In this document: piece after piece, positions 1 to 7,889 of the stretch
Layout: the number at the start of each line of letters is the position of its first letter
How positions within the stretch are numbered: position 1 is the stretch's first letter
Origin: Desulfobulbaceae bacterium
GTDB taxonomy: Bacteria > Desulfobacterota > Desulfobulbia > Desulfobulbales > Desulfocapsaceae
Reading direction: 5' to 3'
Length of the DNA stretch: 64,000 bases
Assembly: GCA_011390165.1 (NCBI GenBank)
Contig: JAABSV010000020.1
Span: forward strand, 1 to 64,000
Made by a program: the position numbers and the translations under genes
Notes under the pieces: generated by a model
What the model saw: only the letters and a program-made list of their open reading frames with translations
What the model was told of the DNA's origin: nothing
Databases searched by the model: none

Positions 1-957
1 TGGGCCGCTGATGACTGCAGCAACCGGGGCACCCTGGACGAACTGTACTGCGACGAGGACATGGATCTTGTCGCCGACCCCCCCAAGGACCCCAAGGAGT
101 GGAAGGATCCGAGCACCCTGGTTTTCACCTACACCCCGGTCGAGGATCCGGCGGTGTACAAGGATGCCTTTTCCGACTTCCAGGCCTACCTGGAAAAGGC
201 CACCGGCAAAAAGGTCATCTACTATACCGTCCAATCAAACGCCGCCGAGGTTGAGGCAATGCGTTCCGGCCGGCTCCACATCGCCGGCTTTTCCACCGGC
301 CCTACCGGTTTCGGGGTCAACCTGGCCGGCTATGTGCCCATCGCCGTCAAGGGGGACGCTGAGGCCTTCCAGGGCTACAACCTGATCGTAGTCACCAAAA
401 AGGACAGTGACATCAAGACGATCAGCGATCTGAAGGGAAAACGGGTGGCCCACACCTCCGCCTCTTCCAACTCCGGCAATCTGGCGCCGCGGGCCCTCTT
501 CCCGAAGCTTGGTCTGGTCCCCGACAAGGATTACACCGTCCTCTACTCCGGCAAGCATGACCAGTCGATCCTTGGCGTGGTCCATGGCGACTACGATGCC
601 GCCCCGGTCGCCTCCGACGTCTACAACCGGATGGCCGAGGCCGGCCGGGTCAACCCGGATGAACTGCGCATCGTCTACACCAGTGCCCGTTTCCCCACCT
701 CCTCCTTCGGCTACGCCCACAACCTCCACCCCGACCTGGTGAAAAAGATCGTCGATGCCTTCTACTCCTACCGCTTCACCCCGACGATGATCGAGACCTT
801 CGGCGGTGCCGACCGTTTCTTCCCGGTCACCTTCAAAGAAGACTGGCAGGTTATTCGTGATATCGCCGAGGCCACCGGCACCTCCTACAATCAGGCCGGT
901 TTGAAAAAAGCGGCGGAGAAAGAGGCCGCTGCCGCCGAGGCCAAGAAGAAAAAGTAA
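1..957 (+). CDS. phnD: Phosphonate/phosphite-type ABC transporter substrate-binding protein, 5'-truncated
   Basis: The reading frame is open from base 1, so the N-terminus, including any signal peptide, lies outside the window. The visible 318 codons form a PhnD-type periplasmic binding protein of the type II fold. They include the [10 protein letters not shown] opening strand, a [13 protein letters not shown] stretch around the ligand pocket, and a [17 protein letters not shown] segment typical of phosphate/phosphite/phosphonate binders. The protein ends in an Ala/Glu/Lys-rich tail (AEAKKKK). It is followed by an ATPase and two permeases in the same direction, so it delivers a phosphonate, phosphite or similar oxyanion to that transporter. 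No phosphonate lyase or phosphite dehydrogenase gene is present, so the exact substrate is open. Confidence 0.9.
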   Translation, partial: WAADDCSNRGTLDELYCDEDMDLVADPPKDPKEWKDPSTLVFTYTPVEDPAVYKDAFSDFQAYLEKATGKKVIYYTVQSNAAEVEAMRSGRLHIAGFSTGPTGFGVNLAGYVPIAVKGDAEAFQGYNLIVVTKKDSDIKTISDLKGKRVAHTSASSNSGNLAPRALFPKLGLVPDKDYTVLYSGKHDQSILGVVHGDYDAAPVASDVYNRMAEAGRVNPDELRIVYTSARFPTSSFGYAHNLHPDLVKKIVDAFYSYRFTPTMIETFGGADRFFPVTFKEDWQVIRDIAEATGTSYNQAGLKKAAEKEAAAAEAKKKK

Positions 958-982
958 AACCGTCACCTGTCTGGCACAACAA

Positions 983-1015
983 CCGGCCCTGCCCCTCACC
1001 CGGCGGCAGGGCCGG
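983..1015 (+). terminator. Intercistronic hairpin between phnD and phnC
   Basis: Perfect 11-bp inverted repeat, CCGGCCCTGCC at 983-993 and GGCAGGGCCGG at 1005-1015, with an 11-nt loop and no following T-run. The position directly after the binding-protein gene fits a 3'-stabilising or partial-termination hairpin that keeps binding protein in excess over membrane components. The role is inferred; the repeat is seen directly. Confidence 0.6.
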
Positions 1016-1063
1016 CCCCTGGCCGAACGGCTTCCCCCCCGTACCCCGAGTCGTACATTTTTT

Positions 1064-1852
1064 ATGTCTACCAGCCCTCAGCAACCGGAGCAACCGGCGA
1101 GATCCCTGCAGGTCGACCGTTTGACCAAGGAGTACGTGGCCGGCAAACCGATTCTCAGCAATATCAGTTTCGAGGTCTCAGGCCGCAGCAGCGTGGCAAT
1201 CATCGGCCCTTCCGGGACCGGAAAAAGCACCCTGATCCGCTGTGTCAACAAGTTGATCCCACCCACATCCGGAAATATCTACGTCAGTGGCGAGAACATC
1301 ACCGTCCTGCACGGCGCTCGGCTCCGCCGGGCACGGCGAAAAATCGGCATGGTCTTTCAGGAGTTCAACCTGGTGGAACGGCTGACGGTAATGGAGAATG
1401 TCCTCTGCGGCCGGCTCGGCTACGTCTCCTCCCTGCGGGCCTGGCTGCGCCGCTACCCGCAGCGGGACATTGAGATGGCCTTCTCCCTGCTCGAATCCAT
1501 CGGCCTGCTCGACTTCACCCGCCAGCGCGCCGACAGCCTCTCCGGCGGCCAGCGCCAGCGGGTCGGCATCGCCCGGGCCATCATGCAGGAGCCGCACGTA
1601 CTCCTCGCCGACGAACCGACCTCCTCGCTTGACCCGAAGACCAGCGTCGAGATCATGGAACTGCTGGTGTCTCTGACCGAAACCCACCAGATTCCCCTCT
1701 TGATCAACATCCACGACGTGGAACTGGCCAAACGCTTCACCAATCGGGTGATCGGCATTGCCCGTGGTGGTATCGTCTTTGACGGCCCTCCCGCCGAGTT
1801 GAGCAACGACCACCTGAAAGATATCTACGGCGGGGAGAACTGGCTACAATGA
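1064..1852 (+). CDS. phnC: Phosphonate-type ABC transporter ATP-binding protein PhnC
   Basis: 262-residue ABC ATPase that powers import at the inner membrane. Walker [10 protein letters not shown] is at residues 48-56, the Q-loop in MVFQEF near 97-101, the signature LSGGQRQRV at 159-167, and Walker B with the catalytic glutamate [11 protein letters not shown] at about 180-190. Length and the [19 protein letters not shown] context match PhnC. Its stop overlaps the next start as ATGA, indicating translational coupling to the first permease. A roughly 110-nt gap with a strong hairpin separates it from phnD. Confidence 0.93.
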   Translation: MSTSPQQPEQPARSLQVDRLTKEYVAGKPILSNISFEVSGRSSVAIIGPSGTGKSTLIRCVNKLIPPTSGNIYVSGENITVLHGARLRRARRKIGMVFQEFNLVERLTVMENVLCGRLGYVSSLRAWLRRYPQRDIEMAFSLLESIGLLDFTRQRADSLSGGQRQRVGIARAIMQEPHVLLADEPTSSLDPKTSVEIMELLVSLTETHQIPLLINIHDVELAKRFTNRVIGIARGGIVFDGPPAELSNDHLKDIYGGENWLQ

Positions 1853-2634
1853 GCGGGGGAACAACAACTCGCCGCCCCTTCCAGACCAACTGGCTGGCCC
1901 GGGCCGGCTGGCTGCTCGCCTTCCTCTATGCCCTCTATGCCGCCAACCTTCTCGATATCTCCTGGGAGCGGTTCCTGATCGGCCTCGACAACGGAGCAAA
2001 ATTCATCGGCGAGATGGTTCCGCCCAACTTCTCCCGCTGGCAACTGCTGCTTGGCAACCTCATCGAAACCATCGAGATCGCCATCATCGCCTCGGCCTTC
2101 GGGGTGTTCATCTCCCTGCCGGTCGGCCTCCTTGCCGCCCGCAACCTGATGCCGGCCTGGGTCACCTGGCCGTTTCGCACCTTCATTGCCCTCTGCCGCT
2201 CCTTCCACCCGGTGATTTTTGCCATTCTCTTTGTCAAGGCGGTCGGTTTCGGCCCCCTGGCCGGCATCCTCACCCTGATTTTCGCCTCCATCGGCTTCAT
2301 CGGCAAGCTCTTTGCCGAGGCGATCGAAGAGATCTCGCTCAAACCGGTTGAGGCCCTGCGTGCCACCGGGGCACCCTTCATGAGCGTCATCGTCTATGCG
2401 GTCCTCCCCCAGGTGCTCAACCGCTTTATCGGTTTCTCCTCCTACCAGCTCGACGCCAACCTGCGCAACTCCACCATGGTGGGGATCGTCGGAGCCGGCG
2501 GTATCGGCGGCACCCTCTTTTCCGCCTTCCAGCGCTTTGACTACGATTTCCTGGCGGCAATCCTCATCTCGATCATCGCCCTGGTGATGGTCAGCGAGTA
2601 TATCTCCACCCAGGTCAAGAAGGTGTTCCAATGA
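1849..2634 (+). CDS. phnE: Phosphonate-type ABC transporter permease PhnE (first copy)
   Basis: 261-residue inner-membrane permease of the BPD transport family. An N-terminal membrane segment lies near residues 15-35 and further hydrophobic segments fill the protein. The cytoplasmic EAA-like loop ([16 protein letters not shown]) couples to the ATPase, and the C-terminal [11 protein letters not shown] motif is typical of PhnE. The ATG overlaps the phnC stop by 4 nt, and its own stop overlaps the second permease in the same way. It most likely forms a heterodimer with the next protein. Confidence 0.92.
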   Translation: MSGGTTTRRPFQTNWLARAGWLLAFLYALYAANLLDISWERFLIGLDNGAKFIGEMVPPNFSRWQLLLGNLIETIEIAIIASAFGVFISLPVGLLAARNLMPAWVTWPFRTFIALCRSFHPVIFAILFVKAVGFGPLAGILTLIFASIGFIGKLFAEAIEEISLKPVEALRATGAPFMSVIVYAVLPQVLNRFIGFSSYQLDANLRNSTMVGIVGAGGIGGTLFSAFQRFDYDFLAAILISIIALVMVSEYISTQVKKVFQ

Positions 2635-3425
2635 TCCAGGAAAAACTCTGGCAGCGCTTCACCTTCGCTGAGCGGCTCAGTCGATTCGCCGTCTTTCTTG
2701 GTTTTGCCGTCGCCCTGGCGCTCTCCATGCGCACCGTGCAGATCATCCCCGAGTTCCTCTACGATGCCCCCACCCAGGTCGCCGACCTGCTCGGACGGAT
2801 GTGGCCAATGGATTTCGACTACTACCCGCAGGGAGTGCACGCGACAATGATGGAGACGCTGCACATCGCCAGTCTCGGCACCCTGCTCTCCATCTTCATG
2901 GCCGTTCCGGTGGGTATCCTCGGCGCCAACAACATCGTCCGCCAGCCGCTGCTGCACTGGCTCTCCAAACTGATCCTGGTCTCCTCCCGCTCGGTGAACA
3001 CCCTGGTCTGGGCCCTGCTCTTCGTGGCGGTGTTCGGCCCCGGCGCCCTGGCCGGGACCATCTGCATCGCCTTCCGTTCGGTGGGCTTTGTCGGCAAGCT
3101 GTTTGCCGAGGCCCTGGAGGAGTGCAATCCCGGACCGATCGAGGCCCTGCAGGCAGCCGGAGCCCCCTGGCTGAGTCTTTTTCTCAAAGGATACTGGCCC
3201 CAGGTTGCCCCGGCCTTCTGGGGGATCTTCCTCTTCCGCTGGGACATCAACGTCCGCGAGTCGGCGGTGATCGGCCTGGTCGGCGCCGGCGGCATCGGCA
3301 TGGTCTTGGACGACGCCCTCAACCTCTTCTTCTGGGACCGGGTGGCGGTGATCCTGCTCAGCATCTTCACCGTGGTGATCGTCGCCGAACTGCTGGTCAC
3401 CGCCATCCGCAAGCGGATCATCTGA
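2631..3425 (+). CDS. phnE: Phosphonate-type ABC transporter permease PhnE (second copy)
   Basis: 264-residue second BPD-type permease. It has the same layout as the preceding gene: EAA loop around EECNPGPIEALQAAGAPW and the VGAGGIGMVLDDAL motif near the C-terminus. The start overlaps the upstream stop as ATGA. Two different PhnE subunits are a common arrangement (phnDCE1E2) in phosphonate and phosphite transporters. It is the last transporter gene; the next gene is a small cupin after 14 nt. Confidence 0.92.
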   Translation: MIQEKLWQRFTFAERLSRFAVFLGFAVALALSMRTVQIIPEFLYDAPTQVADLLGRMWPMDFDYYPQGVHATMMETLHIASLGTLLSIFMAVPVGILGANNIVRQPLLHWLSKLILVSSRSVNTLVWALLFVAVFGPGALAGTICIAFRSVGFVGKLFAEALEECNPGPIEALQAAGAPWLSLFLKGYWPQVAPAFWGIFLFRWDINVRESAVIGLVGAGGIGMVLDDALNLFFWDRVAVILLSIFTVVIVAELLVTAIRKRII

Positions 3426-3439
3426 GCCGGTTAAGCGAC

Positions 3440-3829
3440 ATGGTGGCGAACAATCTCTTCACTGCATCACTGGCGGCGGCGACGGAGGAAGAGAGCACAA
3501 TACTGGCCCGGGGAGCGAAGACCCGGGTCGAGAGGATCGTCTCCTGGGGACAGGCTTCACCGCCGGGATTCTGGTACGATCAGGACGAAGGGGAGTGGGT
3601 GGCGGTACTCCAGGGGCGGGCCGGTTTGTGCCTTCTTGAACCGGATGAGCAGATCGTTCTCGGCCCGGGAGACTGGCTGTGGTTGGCCCCGCACCGGCGG
3701 CATCGGGTGGAGTGGACCGAGGCCGGGGTGGCAACGGTCTGGCTGGCGGTCTTCATGGAGATAGAGGCGAGCGGCTCCCGCCTGGAGGAAGACAGCTCCC
3801 GGCCGGAGGGGAGCATCTCCAGTCGCTAG
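3440..3829 (+). CDS. Small cupin-domain protein
   Basis: 129-residue protein with one cupin barrel. The two conserved motifs are visible as GEWVAVLQGRAGLCL and LGPGDWLWLAPHRRHRVEWT, about residues 50-95, followed by a strand ending WLAVF. The ATG at 3440 begins 14 nt after the last permease stop, so it is probably co-transcribed with the transporter. Small single-domain cupins of this type are often annotated only as cupin proteins, and a substrate cannot be inferred. Its TAG stop shares a CTAG tetranucleotide with the stop of the convergent ABC-F gene. Confidence 0.75.
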   Translation: MVANNLFTASLAAATEEESTILARGAKTRVERIVSWGQASPPGFWYDQDEGEWVAVLQGRAGLCLLEPDEQIVLGPGDWLWLAPHRRHRVEWTEAGVATVWLAVFMEIEASGSRLEEDSSRPEGSISSR

Positions 3830-5829
3830 CCGGCCAGCTCCGCATCGATCTGGTCGATCTTTTCCTGCGCCGTTTCCCACTTGTCATACCAGCGCTCGAG
3901 ATGGCGCTTGCAGTCGGCGTACTCCTTGCCGGCCTCGGCCCAGCCGTTTTCGTCGGCGTAGAGGCCCGGGTCGGCCATCTTCCTCTCCAACGCCTCCTTC
4001 TGCTGTTCCAAGCCCTCCACCTTCTCCTCCGCCTCGGCCAGCTGCCTGAGCCAAGGTCCGGCCCGGCGGCTCCGCTCCTGGCGCCGTTCCGCCTCCAGCC
4101 GCTTTTTCTCCTTGCGGCTCTCGCTCGTGTCGCCGCCGCCTCCCTTGCCGCCGCCGTTACCGGCGACCTCGCGGCCGACCTCGCGGCTCTCCTGGCGTCG
4201 CTGCAGTTCCACCTCGGCGCGCAGTTCCTCCTGCTTGAGCAGGTACTCGGCAATGTTGCCCTCATAGAGGGTCAGCCGGCCATCCTTGACCTCCAGCACC
4301 TTGTTGACGAAACCGTCAAGGAAGTATCGATTGTGGGAGACCACCACAATGGTTCCGTCATACTGGGCCATCGCCGCCTGCAGCACCTCCTGGGAGCTGA
4401 TATCGAGATGGTTGGTCGGCTCGTCGAGGAGCATGCAGTTGGCCGGGGTGGCGATCATCCTGGCCAGAGCAAGACGGCTTTTCTCGCCACCGGAGAGCAC
4501 CGACACCTTCTTGTCGACATCCTCGCCTCGGAAGAGGAAGGCGCCGAGCAGGGAGCGGGTGCGGGTGATGGTGAGCTCCTCGCCGGCCATAGCCATGGTT
4601 TCCAGGACAGTGAACTGCGGTGCCAGTTCCTGGGCCTGGTGCTGTCCGAAATAGGTGAGCAGGACGTTGGTGCCGATCCGGACCACGCCACTGTCCCGGT
4701 CGGTCTGGCCGGCCAGGAGTTTCAGGAAGGTGGACTTGCCGGCACCGTTCACCCCGACCACCGCCACCTTGTCACCCCGGCTGAAAAGCAGATTGACCTC
4801 GGTAAAGACCACCTTGTCGCCATACTTTTTGCTCACCTCCTCCACCCGCAGCACATCCCGCCCGCAGGGAGGGGCCGGCGGGAAGGTGAAACGGACCTGC
4901 ATCTCCTCTTCGGAAAGTTCCACCCGTTCGAGCTTTTCCAGCTGTTTCACCCGGCTCTGTACCTGCCTAGCCTTGGTTGCCTTGGCCCGAAATTTCTCGA
5001 CAAAGCGCATGGTCTGCCTGATCTTCGCCTGCTGGTTGTCGTAGGCCCCCTTCTCAATCGCCCGCCGTTCCACCTTCTCCTGGGTGTAATAGCTGTAGTT
5101 ACCCTTGTAGACCTCCAACCGACCCAGACTGATCTCCCAGGTGATCTCGGTCACCCGGTCGAGGAAGGTGCGGTCATGGGAGATGATCACCATGGCACTT
5201 TTCGAGTTTCGTAAAAACTGCTCCAGCCAGGTAAGCGAATCGAGATCGAGATGGTTGGTCGGCTCGTCGAGGAGGAGCAGGGAGGGCTCTTCAAGCAGCA
5301 TCTTGGCCAGTTTCACCCGCATCTGCCAACCGCCGGAGAAGGAGGAAACCGGCCGAGTCATCTCCTCACGACCAAAACCGAGGCCAACCAGGATTTTTTC
5401 AATTTTTCCGTCGATGGTATAGAGTTCACTGGCATCAAGAAGATGCTGGATCTCCCCCTGACGAAGAAGGAGCTGGGCAAAATCCGCCCCCTCGTGGTCC
5501 ATCCCCTCCATCCGCTGGTGCAGTCGGTTCAGCTCCTCCTGCAGGGCAAGCAGGGGGGCAAAGGCGGTGCGGGCCTCCTGGTACAGGGTGTTGGCGGAGA
5601 AGAGTTCTGCCGACTCCTGGGCAAGATAGCCGATGGTAAAGTTTTTCGCCTGGCTGACCACCCCGTCATCGGCCGCTGCCACCCCGGCCATTATTTTCAA
5701 CAGGGTGGTCTTGCCGGCCCCGTTCACCCCGACCAGGCCGACCCGGTTGCCGGGATAGAGCTGAATCGAGACATCCTTGAACAGATGCTTGTCGCCGTAG
5801 CGGATATCAAGATGGTTTACTGCAAGCAT
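3826..5829 (-). CDS. ABC-F family ATPase (ribosome-associated type)
   Basis: 667-residue soluble protein with two ABC domains in tandem and no membrane segment, the hallmark of ABC-F translation factors (EttA, Uup, YheS group). The first Walker A GVNGAGKTT is at residues 34-42, with signature SFSGGWQMRVKLA and Walker B LLLLDEPTNHLDLDS. The second domain has GVNGAGKST, LSGGEKSRLALARM and LLDEPTNHLDISS. A charged, Gly-rich linker follows, then a C-terminal coiled coil (about residues 590-665). I chose the ATG at 5829 because the ABC fold starts at once (MLAVNHLDIRYG) and a GGGGAAG ribosome site precedes it. An upstream in-frame ATG at 5949 would add 40 residues unlike the family. It overlaps the end of the radical SAM gene by 23 nt. 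Confidence 0.9.
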   Translation of the reverse strand: MLAVNHLDIRYGDKHLFKDVSIQLYPGNRVGLVGVNGAGKTTLLKIMAGVAAADDGVVSQAKNFTIGYLAQESAELFSANTLYQEARTAFAPLLALQEELNRLHQRMEGMDHEGADFAQLLLRQGEIQHLLDASELYTIDGKIEKILVGLGFGREEMTRPVSSFSGGWQMRVKLAKMLLEEPSLLLLDEPTNHLDLDSLTWLEQFLRNSKSAMVIISHDRTFLDRVTEITWEISLGRLEVYKGNYSYYTQEKVERRAIEKGAYDNQQAKIRQTMRFVEKFRAKATKARQVQSRVKQLEKLERVELSEEEMQVRFTFPPAPPCGRDVLRVEEVSKKYGDKVVFTEVNLLFSRGDKVAVVGVNGAGKSTFLKLLAGQTDRDSGVVRIGTNVLLTYFGQHQAQELAPQFTVLETMAMAGEELTITRTRSLLGAFLFRGEDVDKKVSVLSGGEKSRLALARMIATPANCMLLDEPTNHLDISSQEVLQAAMAQYDGTIVVVSHNRYFLDGFVNKVLEVKDGRLTLYEGNIAEYLLKQEELRAEVELQRRQESREVGREVAGNGGGKGGGGDTSESRKEKKRLEAERRQERSRRAGPWLRQLAEAEEKVEGLEQQKEALERKMADPGLYADENGWAEAGKEYADCKRHLERWYDKWETAQEKIDQIDAELAG

Positions 5830-6838
5830 AACGAATACTTCCCCGTTCAAGAGTTCTGTCACTGATGACCTGCAGACGGCCGGCAAAGCCAAGTTCGGCC
5901 AGCCGTCGGCGGTTACTGCCACCCATCCCTTCCAGGGCCGAGCGGTCACGATGGGAAACCTGGACTGTCAGGGTCTCCCCCGGTCGAAGCTGTGCCAGCC
6001 CGGCCCGCAGCCGGCGCAGCCAGATCCTGGCCAGAACCAGTTCACCAAAGGCCGGATGAAAGGGGCCGGCCACCAGGGCCGCGGCCAGGGCCGGGGTCGG
6101 CTGCAGCCCCATCCGCGCCACCTTGATCCCGGCGGCGGTCAGCCGCTGGTGGCTTTTTGCCACCAGGACCACCGCCATCCCCAGACTGAGAGGCCGGTAG
6201 GCCCCTTGCTGATAGAGCCGGGCGAGAGCGGAACCGGCCACCACCAGCACCGGGTAGAGGCGGACAAAATCGGGGCGCAGCCGGGCCACCTCATCCACCC
6301 CGCGCAGAAAGGAGCGCCTGCTCTCCCCGGGCAGCCCCGGCATGAGCTGCAGGCCGACGGCAAGACCGGCGGCGCGGAGCATCGCCACTGCCTCCCGGCT
6401 CTGCTCGGCGGTGTGGCCCCGGCAGCTGGCGGCAAGAACGGCGTCGCTCAGCGACTGCACGCCGAGTTCCACCACCGCCACCCCCTGCTGCCGCAGCCAC
6501 CGGCAAATCCCGGGATCGAGGCAGTCGGGGCGGGTGGAAATGCGGATGGCATCGACTGTCCCGGCTGCCAACGCCGGTTGCACCGCTGTGAGCAGGGTTT
6601 GCTGTTCCGCCTTCGGCAGGCAGGTGAAGGAACCACCATAAAAGGCCACCTGCACCCCACCCGCACACCGCTCTGGCACCGCCCGGGCCAGCCAGCTGTC
6701 GATGGTGGCGGCAACCCCCTCCCCACCGCCGACACTGTCCTCCCCGGCGATCTGCCGCTGGTTGCAGAAGAGGCAGGCATGGGGACAACCACGATGGGAG
6801 ATGAAGATTGGAACAACCAGAGGGGCATTACCGCCCAT
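5807..6838 (-). CDS. Radical SAM protein, Elp3/MiaB-like
   Basis: 343-residue radical SAM enzyme. The 4Fe-4S ligand motif is at the N-terminus, RGCPHACLFCNQ with Cys18, Cys22 and Cys25 (CX3CX2C). It is followed by a YGGSFTCLP strand, STRPDCLD and LGVQSLSD motifs typical of Elp3/MiaB/NifB-type TIM barrels. It lacks the acetyltransferase part of true Elp3. It starts only 2 nt after the rnc stop, so it is co-transcribed with RNase III and ABC-F. The linkage suggests an RNA- or translation-related job, but the substrate is unknown. Confidence 0.85.
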   Translation of the reverse strand: MGGNAPLVVPIFISHRGCPHACLFCNQRQIAGEDSVGGGEGVAATIDSWLARAVPERCAGGVQVAFYGGSFTCLPKAEQQTLLTAVQPALAAGTVDAIRISTRPDCLDPGICRWLRQQGVAVVELGVQSLSDAVLAASCRGHTAEQSREAVAMLRAAGLAVGLQLMPGLPGESRRSFLRGVDEVARLRPDFVRLYPVLVVAGSALARLYQQGAYRPLSLGMAVVLVAKSHQRLTAAGIKVARMGLQPTPALAAALVAGPFHPAFGELVLARIWLRRLRAGLAQLRPGETLTVQVSHRDRSALEGMGGSNRRRLAELGFAGRLQVISDRTLERGSIRYACSKPS

Positions 6839-6840
6839 GC

Positions 6841-7566
6841 TCAGACCCCGAGCAGGTTCTGCAGGGCGGTTGCGGCGGCCCGCTGCTCCGCCTCCTTCTT
6901 CGAACCGGCGGTGCCGGTGGCGAGTACCTGTTCGCGGAAGCAGACGGCGATGGTAAATACCTTGAGATGGGCTGGCCCATCTTCTCCCTCCATTCGATAG
7001 GTCGGCGCTTCATTGTGCTTCTCCTGGAGGATCTCCTGCAACCGGCTCTTGGCGTCGGCGATCAGCAGCCCCTGCATCTTGCCGTCGATGACCGGCAGAA
7101 AAAAGCCTTCTACCAGATCCGCCACCGCCTGGTAGCCGCCGTCGACAAAGACCGCCCCGATAAGCGCCTCGTAGGCGCAGGAGAGGATGGAGGGCTTGGC
7201 CCGCCCCTGGGAGGCATCTTCTCCCCGACCCAGTTCCAGGTAGCGGCCGAGTTCGATCTCCCGAGCCATCCTGGCGAGAAACTGTTCGTTGACCAGGGAG
7301 GCCCGCAACCTGGTCAACTCCCCCTCGCGCATCTTCTCGTAGCGGTTGAAGAGCAGGTGGCCGATTACCAGATCAAGGACTGCGTCACCAACAAATTCTA
7401 GTTTTTCGTTATCTTCCCCACCCTGCACCTGTTCAAATGCGTAAGAGGCGTGGACCAGCGCCCGTTGCAACAGGCGAAGATCGGTAAAACGATAGCCAAG
7501 TGAACTTTCCAGTTCCGCCAGGGTGGCCTTGTTCTGCCGGGCCAGCGAGGCAATATCGAGAGCCAT
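6841..7566 (-). CDS. rnc: Ribonuclease III
   Basis: 241-residue double-strand-specific endoribonuclease for rRNA and mRNA processing. The RNase III signature NEKLEFVGDAVL is at residues 53-64, with catalytic Glu57 and Asp61. The second acidic patch is AYEALIGAVFVDGG, with Glu133. The C-terminal double-stranded-RNA-binding domain spans about 168-241, ending with GSKKEAEQRAAATALQNLL. The position equivalent to E. coli Asp114 is cysteine here (Cys130, ILSCAYEAL instead of the usual ILADxxEAL), although other acidic ligands are kept. Start at 7566 gives the standard length; an upstream extension into the tRNA region is not credible. First gene of the rnc-radical SAM-ABC-F operon. Confidence 0.92.
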   Translation of the reverse strand: MALDIASLARQNKATLAELESSLGYRFTDLRLLQRALVHASYAFEQVQGGEDNEKLEFVGDAVLDLVIGHLLFNRYEKMREGELTRLRASLVNEQFLARMAREIELGRYLELGRGEDASQGRAKPSILSCAYEALIGAVFVDGGYQAVADLVEGFFLPVIDGKMQGLLIADAKSRLQEILQEKHNEAPTYRMEGEDGPAHLKVFTIAVCFREQVLATGTAGSKKEAEQRAAATALQNLLGV

Positions 7567-7579
7567 GAAAATATTTTCC

Positions 7580-7607
7580 TTGTCAAAAATTCCTGCCGTG
7601 GTATAAA
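7580..7607 (+). promoter_or_regulatory. Sigma70-like promoter for tRNA-Cys
   Basis: TTGTCA at 7580-7585 and TATAAA at 7602-7607 are separated by 16 nt, and lie 18 nt before the tRNA 5' end. The site falls in the divergent space between the rnc start at 7566 and the tRNA. Seen by eye; the transcription start is not proven. Confidence 0.55.
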
Positions 7608-7625
7608 AATGTCCTCCAAAGTTGA

Positions 7626-7701
7626 GGCGGCGTAGCCAAGTGGCCAAGGCAGTGGTCTGCAAAACCATTATTCATCGGTTCGACTCCGATCGCCGCCTCC
7701 A
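7626..7701 (+). tRNA. tRNA-Cys (anticodon GCA), CCA encoded
   Basis: Full cloverleaf. Acceptor stem GGCGGCG at 7626-7632 pairs with CGCCGCC at 7691-7697, then discriminator T and encoded CCA (7699-7701). The anticodon stem 7652-7656/7664-7668 encloses the loop CTGCAAA with anticodon GCA at 7659-7661. The T arm holds TTCGACT between paired ATCGG and CCGAT. No intron or CCA defect. Confidence 0.96.
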
Positions 7702-7709
7702 GCAATTTC

Positions 7710-7751
7710 AAAGGGATTACAGCAGCCCTCCGGCCGCTGTAATCCCTTTTT
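7710..7751 (+). terminator. Rho-independent terminator after tRNA-Cys
   Basis: AAGGGATTACAGC (7711-7723) pairs with GCTGTAATCCCTT (7736-7748); the loop is about 12 nt and the stem runs into TTTTT. It lies 9 nt after the tRNA CCA end. The stem could also act on the opposite strand for glycogen phosphorylase transcripts, but the T-run is better on the plus strand. Confidence 0.85.
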
Positions 7752-7889
7752 CGTTTTCCGCCCCCCTGTACACCCGCCGACCGGGGTAGCCCGACAGCTA
7801 CAGGGTGGCCTGTAGATACCCGAAATCGCCGATCAGGTCAAGGAGGATGGCAAGGCTGGCGAGCAGGCGCAACCGACTGCCGCCCCCCT

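Noticed and set aside
1-3425. Phosphite oxidation (ptx) operon
   Set aside because: The transporter could carry phosphite, but no phosphite dehydrogenase follows; the general phosphonate-type label is safer.
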